NCBI GenBank assembly: GCA_017051695.1
Contig: JAFIDK010000001.1
Span: 558,001 to 622,000 of the forward strand
Source: Algoriphagus aestuarii
GTDB taxonomy: Bacteria > Bacteroidota > Bacteroidia > Cytophagales > Cyclobacteriaceae
Reading direction: 5' to 3'
DNA: 64,000 nt
Shown piece after piece: positions 51,340-60,320 of the stretch. Position 1 is the first letter of the stretch. Each line of letters opens with the position of its first letter. The position numbers and the translations under genes were made by a program. The notes under the pieces were generated by a model that worked only from the letters and a program-made list of their open reading frames with translations, did not search any database and was not told where the DNA came from.

Positions 51340-51471
51340 GTGTGTGGTAGGTTCTATTGGTACTGAGTATGTTTAATTTAGAAAAATATTGTCTGTAAAT
51401 TCTCTCTTTTTACAATAAATTATTATTAAAAAATCTGAAAACAACTCTATTTATTTGACAATCAAGTCAAT

Positions 51472-51503
51472 AAAAAAAGGGTAAGATTCATCCTCCTACC
51501 CTA
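51472..51503 (-). terminator. Probable terminator after the SNF2 helicase gene
   Basis: An AGGGTA/TACCCT stem with extra A-G pairing and a loop of about ten bases is followed on the minus strand by six T. Weaker than others in the window. Confidence 0.6.
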
Positions 51504-51523
51504 TTTCTATAAGTTAAAAGGCT

Positions 51524-54448
51524 TTATGCCAAAAGTGCAGCTATATCCTCTTGATCCAAGCTCTTCATAAAGCTTTCCTCAGTACTGATCAGTTCTCCGG
51601 CTAATGCAAGTTTGCGATTTTGGAGTGCCATAATTTTCTCCTCCACGGAATTTCGGGAAATAAACTTATAGATAATGACTTTGTTTTCCTGACCGATTCT
51701 ATGGGCTCTGTCAATAGCCTGAGCTTCCACTGCAGGATTCCACCAAGGATCCAATAGGAAGACATATTCAGCTTTTGTTAGATTCAAGCCCACACCTCCG
51801 GCTTTCAGCGAAATCAAAAACACTTTAATATCCTCCTGCTCCTGAAATGCCTCCACTTGTGCCTGTCGGTCTTTTGTGGACCCATCCAGGTAAGAAAACG
51901 GGATATTCTCTTTGAGAAGATAGTCTTTGACGATGGATAAGTGTCTTACAAATTGACTAAAGACAAGCACTTTGTGTCCTTCCGAAATCGTGGATTGTAG
52001 CATGTACGTAATGTCCTCCAGCTTACCAGATTCTCCTTCGTAATCATCTCTCACCAATTTTGGGTGATTGGCAATCTGTCTCAATTGTGTCAGACCTCTT
52101 AGCAAGGTAAACTGCTGGGAGTTTCTTCCTGTAGCCTTGATATCGGAAATAATCTTCTCGCGATAATAGCTTTTCACCTCTTCATAGACACTTTCCTGTT
52201 CGGCAGTCATTGCCGAATACTTCACATTGGTGATCTTTTCAGGAAGGTCAGTAGCTACCTGTGACTTAAGTCTTCTAAGAATGAAAGGCTTAATCATCGA
52301 GTGTAATTTTAATGCTTTATTGCGGTCATTTTGTTTCTCAATCGGCTGAAGGAACTGTTTTTTGAAGGAGTTTTGGGTTCCCAATAATCCCGGGTTCACA
52401 AAATTCATCTGGGACCACAAGTCCATTGTTCCGTTTTCAACAGGCGTACCTGTCAAAATCAACCGTTGTTTACTTTTCAGTTGATTGACTGCAGAAGCAA
52501 TGTTACTACTTGGATTTTTGATCGCCTGTGATTCATCCAGAATTACATAATTAAAGAAAAATCCTTTCAGCAAATCAATATCCAATCGGATGATCCCATA
52601 AGAAGTCAATACCAAATCATAATCGCTGAACCGATATGGATCCTTTATCCTCTGTGTTCCTGTATAAACCAAAATTTTCAGGTCAGGAGTAAATTTTCTT
52701 GCCTCCAATTCCCAGTTATAAATCAGGGATGTAGGCATGACCAATAGCGAAGTCTGGCCTTCATTGACCTCTGCCTCATGTGCCAAAAGAGCCAATGTCT
52801 GGACAGTTTTACCCAAACCCATATCATCTGCCAAGCAACCCCCAAACTTAAATTCATTCAGAAATCTCAACCAATTATATCCTGCATGCTGGTAAGGTCT
52901 CAGAGTTCCGGCAAATTTGCACGGCACTTTGTATTCCTCTATCATTTCAAAATCCCGCAACTGCTCCAGTTTTCTACTCAGTGTCAGCTGCACCAGATTG
53001 CCGGATTCCAATGTTTTGGCCAATGCCAGATGGTGCTTTCTCATCATCATCTGACCAGTATTTCCTTTATCCTCCAGAAAAGAAAACAATTCTGAATAGT
53101 TGACAAACCAAGAAGCTGGAATCACTGCAAATTCCCCATTCGGAAGTTCAAACTCGGTTTTCCCCTGCACCAGAAGTTTTCTGAGTTTGGCAAAGGATAC
53201 CAGATAGATCCCGAACTTGATTTGAGCATTGACATCAAACCAATCGATATTTTCCTGCACTTCAATCGAGATCTGCGCTCGCCCTATATGATAAACTTTT
53301 CCTTTCGGACCTTCTTTTTGCTCAAATTTATATCCTTCAGTTTCCAGTCTATCCAGGTTTTCACTGATCCAGTCAAATGCATTGGTCTTATTCATTGCAC
53401 GCTTTCCATGGACAAATTCCAGCCCTCTCCCTTCCAGATATTTGACGATCGCTCTTTCCTTCTCTTTACTCCTGATCACTTTGTGGAAAATATAATGCTC
53501 CCCATTTTCCTCCAACCTCACAGAATTGTTGATCGACTCAGCTGAGTCAAAAACATACTCTCCGTATTTATATTTCAGAGAAAAGACCAATTGATCTTCG
53601 GAGGTATTTTCCAGCTCCTCGCCGAATAGGTTTTGTCCCGAATTAGCTGGCAAATCTGAGATGTAAAGAATAGGTTGCGGATCTCCTCGCTCAACTTTGA
53701 TATCAAAGCCCTCTGCATAAACATCAAATAGCGCCAATAGCTGGGTGATGAATTTTCGGTAATACTCCCGCTCAAAGCGTTTGTCAATGACAATGAATTT
53801 CTTGTTTAAAAAAGGCTTGAGCTTTTTACCATCGATTCCCTTCTCAAAGCTAAAAAGCATTTGATTGACGACTAACCAGGCAGGATTGTGACATACCAAA
53901 TACCCGTTTTTATACTGCCAATCAAGTTTTGCTCCTTTGTATTTGATGGTGGGAAAATAATGGGTGTTTTCTTCATTTTTCCTAAAATGAAACAGCACAG
54001 TTGCCTTTTGATCTGTGACTTCGATTTCTTTCCAGATAGGATTTCCATCATTGCCCATTTCAAATAGCCTTTTCCCCTTTAGCAAAGGGAAAATCTTGGC
54101 CCTTGTGTTTTCCAGGTTTTCTTCAATTAACTTCTGAATGGTCTCATTCCCCGTATTTTCATCATAGATTTTACGAAGAAATTCTTTCGGTTTTAGATTC
54201 CGCTTGTTGTGCTTTTTAACGACTGCCTCTTGCTGCATGCTATCCATGAGCTTGATGAGTTCAAAATCAGCTTTATCCAGTTTTGCCGAAAATTCCTTGG
54301 CATTTACCGAGCTGATATTCTGATGGGCCAAAGAAAGTCTTCCTTGTTCATCCAATTGAATCGTAAATGAGTCCAGCAATAATCCCAGGTACTCATGATT
54401 AAAAAGTGAATAAATAATTTCAAAGGGTTTTTCCGGATCAACTATCAT
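51524..54448 (-). CDS. SNF2 family DEAD/DEAH-box helicase
   Basis: A 974-residue Snf2/Rad54-like ATPase. The first 500 residues are a Bacteroidota-type N-terminal region without a named domain that I can assign. The motor core follows: PYQHAGYNWLRFL, motif I CLADDMGLGKTVQTLALLAHE near 535, motif II VILDESQAIKN, motif III RLILTGTPVENG, then in the second lobe KVLVFSQFVRHL, SYLDGSTKDRQAQVEAFQ, and motif VI VEAQAIDRAHRIGQENKV. Such proteins remodel nucleoprotein complexes and are linked to RNA polymerase recycling (RapA) or defence; the context here gives no specific clue. Confidence 0.95.
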   Translation of the reverse strand: MIVDPEKPFEIIYSLFNHEYLGLLLDSFTIQLDEQGRLSLAHQNISSVNAKEFSAKLDKADFELIKLMDSMQQEAVVKKHNKRNLKPKEFLRKIYDENTGNETIQKLIEENLENTRAKIFPLLKGKRLFEMGNDGNPIWKEIEVTDQKATVLFHFRKNEENTHYFPTIKYKGAKLDWQYKNGYLVCHNPAWLVVNQMLFSFEKGIDGKKLKPFLNKKFIVIDKRFEREYYRKFITQLLALFDVYAEGFDIKVERGDPQPILYISDLPANSGQNLFGEELENTSEDQLVFSLKYKYGEYVFDSAESINNSVRLEENGEHYIFHKVIRSKEKERAIVKYLEGRGLEFVHGKRAMNKTNAFDWISENLDRLETEGYKFEQKEGPKGKVYHIGRAQISIEVQENIDWFDVNAQIKFGIYLVSFAKLRKLLVQGKTEFELPNGEFAVIPASWFVNYSELFSFLEDKGNTGQMMMRKHHLALAKTLESGNLVQLTLSRKLEQLRDFEMIEEYKVPCKFAGTLRPYQHAGYNWLRFLNEFKFGGCLADDMGLGKTVQTLALLAHEAEVNEGQTSLLVMPTSLIYNWELEARKFTPDLKILVYTGTQRIKDPYRFSDYDLVLTSYGIIRLDIDLLKGFFFNYVILDESQAIKNPSSNIASAVNQLKSKQRLILTGTPVENGTMDLWSQMNFVNPGLLGTQNSFKKQFLQPIEKQNDRNKALKLHSMIKPFILRRLKSQVATDLPEKITNVKYSAMTAEQESVYEEVKSYYREKIISDIKATGRNSQQFTLLRGLTQLRQIANHPKLVRDDYEGESGKLEDITYMLQSTISEGHKVLVFSQFVRHLSIVKDYLLKENIPFSYLDGSTKDRQAQVEAFQEQEDIKVFLISLKAGGVGLNLTKAEYVFLLDPWWNPAVEAQAIDRAHRIGQENKVIIYKFISRNSVEEKIMALQNRKLALAGELISTEESFMKSLDQEDIAALLA

Positions 54449-54632
54449 AACAGGGGTCTAAAACTAACAGCCAGGTTGCTCCTGCTTACTTAATTTTCAA
54501 GAGCAACCAAAAATGAGGACATCTTTGAATTTTGAATCAAATGCAGCTTGAAAATTACATAAAAATTGATCAGAAAGGAGGATTTGGATCTATTTTTTCA
54601 CCAAACCTTGAAAAAAAATCACTAATTAAAGA

Positions 54633-54672
54633 AAAGGTCTCATTTCCAAAATAAAGAAATGAGACCTTTTTA
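54633..54672 (-). terminator. Terminator after the lspA-ileS operon
   Basis: A stem of 13-15 bp (AAGGTCTCATTTC/GAAATGAGACCTT) with a nine-base loop is followed on the minus strand by a T-rich run, just past the lspA stop. Confidence 0.82.
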
Positions 54673-55314
54673 TCAGTTGCTTTCCAGTGGGGTATTCTCC
54701 TCTTCTGCAGGAGATTTCTCCGGGAATTTCTCTTTGTGATCCGGGAAAAACCTTCCCTGAAATATCAAAATAATCGCCACCCCGATAAAAATGGATGCAT
54801 CAGCCACATTGAAAATCGGCCATAATGCCGTGTAGTCTCCGCCCCATAATGGCACCCAATCCGGAAGATAACCTTCCCAAATATCGAAATAGAACATGTC
54901 TACTACCTGTCCATGAAACCATGGAGAGGGTGCATTGTATGGAGCATTATTCAACCAAACACCATAGAAAATGGAATCTATCAAGTTACCGATTGCCCCG
55001 CCTAATATCATCGCAATACACACGATAAACACCGGATGATTTTTTTGCTCAATGATATGGTACAGATAATAACCGATTCCGGCCATTGCCACCAAACGGA
55101 AAGAAGTAAGGATCAATTTTCCATAATCTGAACCTATTTCCATCCCAAATGCCATTCCTGGATTGGTCGTATAATGAAGCTTAAACCAGTCTCCGAAAAT
55201 AGGAATCTGACCCGGTGAGCCAAAATCCATCTCAAAATGCACCAGCATTTTTACTGCCTGGTCAATCAAGATCACCAACAGCGCAATGCCAAAATATTTA
55301 ATGTATTTATTCAT
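54673..55314 (-). CDS. lspA: Lipoprotein signal peptidase (signal peptidase II)
   Basis: Inner-membrane aspartic protease that removes signal peptides from prolipoproteins; many lipoproteins occur in this window. The 213-residue protein has four transmembrane helices. Catalytic Asp residues are in VVDMF near 150 and FNVADASIFIG near 180; N-P-G-M-A-F-G near 52 and GGAIGNLIDS near 105 are conserved, though the usual Arg of N-x-x-D-R is Ser. It carries a charged C-terminal tail, as in other Bacteroidota. It lies 17 bp after ileS. Confidence 0.96.
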   Translation of the reverse strand: MNKYIKYFGIALLVILIDQAVKMLVHFEMDFGSPGQIPIFGDWFKLHYTTNPGMAFGMEIGSDYGKLILTSFRLVAMAGIGYYLYHIIEQKNHPVFIVCIAMILGGAIGNLIDSIFYGVWLNNAPYNAPSPWFHGQVVDMFYFDIWEGYLPDWVPLWGGDYTALWPIFNVADASIFIGVAIILIFQGRFFPDHKEKFPEKSPAEEENTPLESN

Positions 55315-55330
55315 TCTTTTCTTTTCGACC

Positions 55331-58300
55331 TCAGGCCTTTTCCACCTTTACAGCGATTTCAAAATCATCCATTTCCAAATTGGTGGAATCGTCCAGTTCT
55401 TTTACCAAAGTGAGATTTAATGCCTGGGTTTCAGATTGGATATAATCACCATAATTCTCTATAGAGGCATTTACAAGATCAAAGGAATCTTCTAACGAGA
55501 TATTGATCTTGTCCTGGACTTCCAGCCCCATGTCTTTTCTAAGGTTTTGGATTCTGTTTACCAAATCCCTCGCAACCCCTTCTTGTTTCAGTTCCTCGGA
55601 AATTGTCACATCCAAAGCCACAGTTACTCCAAGGTCTGAAGCCACTGACCAGCCAGGAATATCCTGAGAAGTAATCAGAACTTCTTCCAAAAGAAGCTCC
55701 AAAGTCTCTCCATCCACTTCCACAGCTATTTTACCTTCGCGCTCGATTTCAGCAATTTCAGATTGTCCCCATCCATTGATTGCAGCGACAACAAAACGCA
55801 TCTTTGGTCCTAATTTTTTACCCAAAACAGGAAGATTTGGCTTCACATTCTTCACCAAAATTCCAGAAGCATCATCGATAAATTCAATATCCTTGATATT
55901 CACTTCCGACTTGATCAACTCAGCCAAATGTTCGATTTGAGCTTTTGTCTTTTCTTTTAAGATCGGAATCAAAATGCGTTGCAAAGGTTGACGGACTTTT
56001 ACCTTTTCTTTCTTTCTCAAGGAATGAACCAAAGATGAAATCGTCTGTGCCAACTCCATGCTTTCCTCCAGATCTGTATTGATCAACGCATTATTAGCCA
56101 TTTTCCAATCTGTCAAATGAACTGACTCTTTTCCATCCGCTGCTGACTTGCTTAGATTTTGATACATCCAATCAGAATAAAACGGTGAGAAAGATGACAT
56201 CAGCTGGGTCAATGAAAGCAGACATTCATATAATGTTTCGTAAGCAGCCTGCTTGTCTGTATTCATTTCTCCTCTCCAGAATCTCTTTCTGGCCAATCTC
56301 ACGTACCAGTTTGACAACTGATCAACTGTGAAATTCATAATGGCACGAGTTGCTTTGGTCGCATCATAATTGTCCATGGCACCTTCCACCTCAGCTATTA
56401 AAGACTGAAGTTTGGAGATAATCCACTGATCCAATTCCGCTCGCTCACTTACTGCAACAGCCTTCGATTGTTCATAGACAAACTCATCCAGATTTGCATA
56501 AAGTGCAAAGAAGTTATACGTGTTCTGAAGTGTACCAAAGAAACGTCTCTGTACTTCCGTCACCCCATCCAGATTGAATTTTAGGTTATCCCATGGATTG
56601 GCATTGCTAAGCATATACCAGCGTACGGCATCTGGACCGTATTCTTTCAAAGTTTTGAAAGGGTCCACTGCATTGCCCAATCGCTTGGACATTTTATTGC
56701 CATTCTTATCTAGAACCAGGCCGTTTGCTATCACGTTTTTGAAAGCTACACTGTCAAAAAGCATCACTGCAATCGCATGAAGCGTAAAGAACCATCCTCT
56801 GGTCTGATCCACCCCTTCTGCAATGTAATCGGCAGGATAATTTGCTTTGAAAACATCTTGGTTCTCGAATGGATAATGCCATTGTGCATAAGGCATGGCT
56901 CCCGAATCAAACCAAACATCGATCAGATCCGGCTCACGGAACATTTTTTCTCCCTTTTCAGAAACCAGGATCACATCATCGACATACGGTCTATGCAAAT
57001 CCAATTCCTTGCCTTCATAGGGTGATTTTTCCATAAAGCCTTTGGCTACGGACTTTTCGATTTCTGTTTGCAAATCTGCAATCGATCCAATGCATTTCTC
57101 CTCGGAACCATCTTCAGTTCTCCAGATTGGCAATGGAGTTCCCCAGAATCTTGATCTACTCAAGTTCCAGTCCACTAAATTTTCTAACCAATTCCCAAAA
57201 CGACCGGTACCGGTAGCCTCTGGCTTCCAGTTGATTGTTTTGTTCAATTCTACCAATCGGTCCTTGTATGCGGTGGTTTTAATAAACCAGCTTTCCAATG
57301 GGTAGTATAATACAGGCTTATCAGTTCTCCAGCAATGTGGATAACTGTGTTCGTATTTCTCTACTTTAAATGCTTTATTTTCATTTTTTAGGATGATGGA
57401 AATAATGACATCCGTATTTTTATAATCGGCCGCATTCTCGTCATCCTCCGTATAATTTTTTACATAAAAATCACTCACGCCATATTCTTTATGAGCGGTG
57501 ATTCCATGTTCTTTCATTTTAGCAGCTAGGTATTCTCCCACGACTGGAATGAATTTACCTTGTCTGTCTACGACAGGGATTTCATTCCCCTGCTCATCCT
57601 TTACAAAAACTCCAGGTACATTATTCTGTACCAAGGTTCTAAAGTCATCCGCACCAAAAGCCTTTGCCAAATGCACGATACCGGTGCCATCTTCTGTAGT
57701 CACATAATCACCCGAAACTACTGTGAAAGCAGGATGTGGCAGAGCCAATGCCTCTATCGGGAATAATTGTTCGTATTCCCAACCCAGCATGTCTTTTCCT
57801 TTGAATTCTTCTATGACTTCAAAAGGAATCAACTTGTCGCCAGCGCTGTAATCTTCAATCTTGAGATCCTTTGCTTTTGGATTGAGATAAGCATTCATTC
57901 TGGCTTTCGCCAAAATCACTTGGCAAGCCTCATAAGTGTAAGGATTGAAAGTTTTCACCTTTACATAATCCAAGTTCTCCCCGATCGCCAAAGCAGAATT
58001 GGAAGGCAAAGTCCAAGGAGTGGTCGTCCAAGCCAGAATATAGGTGTTATTTTCATCCTTCAACTTAAACTGTGCCGTGATGGAGGTATCTTTTACATCC
58101 TTGTAGGTTCCAGGCTGATTTAATTCATGGGAACTCAAACCCGTCCCTGCGGCAGGAGAAAAAGGCTGAATGGTATATCCTTTATAAAGCAGGCCTTTAT
58201 CATAAAACTTCTTCAGCAAATGCCAAAGTGTTTCGATGTAATTTGAGTCAAATGTGATATATGGATCATCCAAATCGACCCAATAGCCGATTTTTTCAGT

Positions 58301-58705
58301 TAGGTCATCCCATTCATTTTTGAATCGCATGACCGTTTCCTTACATTTTTTATTGTACTCTTCTACCGAGATTTTTTTACCGATATCCTCTTTCGTGATC
58401 CCTAGTTCTTTTTCCACCTGAAGCTCTACGGGAAGACCATGAGTATCCCAGCCACCCTTTCTTTTCACTTGGTAGCCTTGCAGAGTTTTGTATCTACAGA
58501 AAATATCCTTCAGGGTTCTGGCCATCACATGGTGGATGCCCGGGGTACCGTTTGCCGAAGGCGGCCCCTCAAAAAATGTAAAGGTTTCGGCTCCATCACG
58601 ATTAGCGATGGACTTTTCGAAAATCTGATTGTCTTTCCAGTACTGAAGTACATCTTCCCCTATTTTAGGGTAGTTGACTTGTTTAAACTCGTTATATGTT
58701 TTCAC
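55331..58705 (-). CDS. ileS: Isoleucyl-tRNA synthetase, large type
   Basis: Charges tRNA-Ile. About 1,124 residues from a GTG start giving MKTYNEFKQVNYPKIGEDV; an upstream TTG would add seven residues. The length exceeds the roughly 940 residues of the common bacterial type and fits the type 2 (eukaryote-like) form. The class I signature HIGH appears as PPSANGTPGIHHVMART near 48, the editing domain holds TTPWTLPSNSALA, and KMSKR is in NKMSKRLGNAVDPF near 670. The anticodon-binding domain follows. Type 2 IleRS is often less mupirocin-sensitive; that is family knowledge and untested here. Confidence 0.95.
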   Translation of the reverse strand: MKTYNEFKQVNYPKIGEDVLQYWKDNQIFEKSIANRDGAETFTFFEGPPSANGTPGIHHVMARTLKDIFCRYKTLQGYQVKRKGGWDTHGLPVELQVEKELGITKEDIGKKISVEEYNKKCKETVMRFKNEWDDLTEKIGYWVDLDDPYITFDSNYIETLWHLLKKFYDKGLLYKGYTIQPFSPAAGTGLSSHELNQPGTYKDVKDTSITAQFKLKDENNTYILAWTTTPWTLPSNSALAIGENLDYVKVKTFNPYTYEACQVILAKARMNAYLNPKAKDLKIEDYSAGDKLIPFEVIEEFKGKDMLGWEYEQLFPIEALALPHPAFTVVSGDYVTTEDGTGIVHLAKAFGADDFRTLVQNNVPGVFVKDEQGNEIPVVDRQGKFIPVVGEYLAAKMKEHGITAHKEYGVSDFYVKNYTEDDENAADYKNTDVIISIILKNENKAFKVEKYEHSYPHCWRTDKPVLYYPLESWFIKTTAYKDRLVELNKTINWKPEATGTGRFGNWLENLVDWNLSRSRFWGTPLPIWRTEDGSEEKCIGSIADLQTEIEKSVAKGFMEKSPYEGKELDLHRPYVDDVILVSEKGEKMFREPDLIDVWFDSGAMPYAQWHYPFENQDVFKANYPADYIAEGVDQTRGWFFTLHAIAVMLFDSVAFKNVIANGLVLDKNGNKMSKRLGNAVDPFKTLKEYGPDAVRWYMLSNANPWDNLKFNLDGVTEVQRRFFGTLQNTYNFFALYANLDEFVYEQSKAVAVSERAELDQWIISKLQSLIAEVEGAMDNYDATKATRAIMNFTVDQLSNWYVRLARKRFWRGEMNTDKQAAYETLYECLLSLTQLMSSFSPFYSDWMYQNLSKSAADGKESVHLTDWKMANNALINTDLEESMELAQTISSLVHSLRKKEKVKVRQPLQRILIPILKEKTKAQIEHLAELIKSEVNIKDIEFIDDASGILVKNVKPNLPVLGKKLGPKMRFVVAAINGWGQSEIAEIEREGKIAVEVDGETLELLLEEVLITSQDIPGWSVASDLGVTVALDVTISEELKQEGVARDLVNRIQNLRKDMGLEVQDKINISLEDSFDLVNASIENYGDYIQSETQALNLTLVKELDDSTNLEMDDFEIAVKVEKA

Positions 58706-58760
58706 AATATCCTTTCTTGTGGGCAAGTAGGTGATTTGATTCTGATTAATACTTTTTTGA

Positions 58761-58792
58761 ATTAGGCTATAAAGATCCTTAGAGCCTAATTA
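58761..58792 (-). other. Long hairpin in the ileS leader
   Basis: AATTAGGCT and AGCCTAATT form a perfect 9-bp inverted repeat with a 14-nt loop, within the predicted ileS 5' leader. No T-run follows on either strand, so it is not a standard terminator. No known T-box or other riboswitch features were recognised. Confidence 0.4.
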
Positions 58793-58837
58793 GTGAGAAG
58801 AAAACCAAATGGCTTCCATGCTCCTCAAAAGCAGGCA

Positions 58838-58845
58838 CAAAGATA
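58838..58845 (-). promoter_or_regulatory. Bacteroidota -7 promoter element for ileS-lspA
   Basis: Minus-strand TATCTTTG is an exact TAnnTTTG match. It implies an ileS leader of about 125 nt that includes the hairpin at 58761. The gap between this box and the fic stop is otherwise occupied by heptamer array 2. Confidence 0.45.
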
Positions 58846-58961
58846 AGAGAAATCCCCCTTTTTGGGAGGGTCAATTGGAAAAAATGGAAGGATTGCTTTA
58901 TCGGATAGCAAATAATCGCAAAGGACAACTTTAATCAATAACTCATTTTCCATCCTGAATC

Positions 58962-59052
58962 TTAATTCTTGGCTCTAGGTTCTTTGTTCCTGCTTCTTGG
59001 TTCCTAGTTCTTGGTTCTTGATACTAATGTCATACTACTAGCTACTAATAAC
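58962..59052 (-). repeat. Heptamer tandem array 2 (13 units), running into the fic 3' end
   Basis: Thirteen consecutive 7-bp units, each ending TC or AC on the plus strand: ttaattc, ttggctc, taggttc, tttgttc, ctgcttc, ttggttc, ctagttc, ttggttc, ttgatac, taatgtc, atactac, tagctac, taataac. On the minus strand they read GAACCAA-like to GTAGCTA-like. The phase is kept for all 91 bp. The last units cover the fic stop codon and its last codons. Confidence 0.85.
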
Positions 59053-60150
59053 CAACTCATAACTCACACTCCTTCCCCCTCCTTCTGGTAAAAAGACACC
59101 TAATTCCACTAATGCCTGTAAATCCCGGGTGGCTGTCGCCTTTGAGGCTTTGGTGATTGCCATGTATTTCTTAGCAGTCATTCCTCCTTCGAAACCCGCT
59201 GGTCCTTCTGCCAGCATTCGATTGACAGCTTTCATTTGACGATCATTGATTTCATTTTTATAGCGGTCAAAAAATTTGACTTTTTGAAGGGTGAAATTCA
59301 CCAATTGCTCGGCACTCAGCTGTGCATGAAAGACAGTTTCGGCAAAATAATCTAACCAATCAGAGATTTCGTTGGAGCTTTGTCCTCTTTTCAATGCCTT
59401 GTAATACTCATTCTTCTTCTCTTCTATGGCACTGGAAAGACTGATTAATGTGGCATGCCCTAATCCTTGATGCAGCGCTTTTTCTGCCAAAGCACGACCA
59501 ATTCGCCCATTTCCATCCTCGAACGGGTGGATGGACTCAAAATATAAATGTGTGATAGCAGATCTTATCAGGGGATTGTATATAGTTTCAGTCTTGTTTG
59601 GAGCAGTTTTGTTAAACCAAGAAATAAAAGCAGCCATTTCTGCAGGAACACGTGTCGATGGTGGCGCTTCGAAATGGACAGTTTCATTTCCAATTGCTCC
59701 CGAAACCACCTGCATGGGCGAAGAATCCTCCCGCCACTGGCCAGCTCTTACATAGCGATTGCCTTCCATGAGCAGCTCATGCCATTCAAAAAGCAATTCT
59801 TCTGTCAATTCATGAGCAAATTCCGAACGTACCTTGATCATCAACTTGGCAATACCTTTTGCCCGCTGATCTTTTACAAGTAAGGGTTGCTCTTCGTGTA
59901 TCCCAAGATTCTTTTTGATAGAAGACATTACCTCTGGACGGCTGAGAAATTCACCTTCGATCTCAGAAGTTTTGATGGCTTCCAACACCATCATTTCTAG
60001 AAGCAATTCGGTCTGATTCCCTTCTGCCAAACCAGTGAGCACACCAGACATTTGCCCGGATTTCATGAGAAAATCAAGCAGTATTTTCCCCGACTTACCT
60101 TCCTTGTAAGTAAATGTTGGCCAATCCGACTGTTCCCAATTGTAACTCAT
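59038..60150 (-). CDS. Fic family protein with C-terminal winged helix
   Basis: A 370-residue Fic/DOC protein, probably an AMP-transferase acting on a protein target. Domain order: an N-terminal DUF4172-like region, the inhibitory helix motif TSEIEG (Thr61-Gly66, S/T-x-x-x-E-G/N type), the Fic core HPFEDGNGRIGR (His208), and a C-terminal winged helix near 300-365 (MTAKKYMAITKASKATATRDLQALVELGVF). The DNA-binding end suggests autoregulation; three matching half-sites lie just upstream. The final codons are made of heptamer repeat units. It is probably leaderless or nearly so. Confidence 0.93.
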   Translation of the reverse strand: MSYNWEQSDWPTFTYKEGKSGKILLDFLMKSGQMSGVLTGLAEGNQTELLLEMMVLEAIKTSEIEGEFLSRPEVMSSIKKNLGIHEEQPLLVKDQRAKGIAKLMIKVRSEFAHELTEELLFEWHELLMEGNRYVRAGQWREDSSPMQVVSGAIGNETVHFEAPPSTRVPAEMAAFISWFNKTAPNKTETIYNPLIRSAITHLYFESIHPFEDGNGRIGRALAEKALHQGLGHATLISLSSAIEEKKNEYYKALKRGQSSNEISDWLDYFAETVFHAQLSAEQLVNFTLQKVKFFDRYKNEINDRQMKAVNRMLAEGPAGFEGGMTAKKYMAITKASKATATRDLQALVELGVFLPEGGGRSVSYELVISS

Positions 60151-60154
60151 GAGT

Positions 60155-60162
60155 CAAATATA
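60155..60162 (-). promoter_or_regulatory. Bacteroidota -7 promoter element for fic
   Basis: Minus-strand TATATTTG matches TAnnTTTG and lies four bases upstream of the fic ATG, so the transcript would have almost no leader. Confidence 0.45.
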
Positions 60163-60168
60163 CAACTT

Positions 60169-60232
60169 ATTCGGCTCACAATATTACATTTTATGAGCCG
60201 ATTAGATTATTTATTCGGCTCACACTAAGAAA
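60169..60232. promoter_or_regulatory. Three-half-site operator candidate upstream of fic
   Basis: ATTCGGCTCA at 60169-60178, its inverted form TGAGCCGATT at 60194-60203 and ATTCGGCTCA again at 60223-60232. The first and third share 14 bases TTATTCGGCTCACA. The set lies immediately upstream of the fic -7 box. Confidence 0.6.
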
Positions 60233-60320
60233 ATCTTGATATTTTATCCCTTTTACACGTAGCGCATTCTCATTTGAGTGAAGCTGCTTAACTTTCTGCT
60301 TCATTCGAAAATTCCAACTT

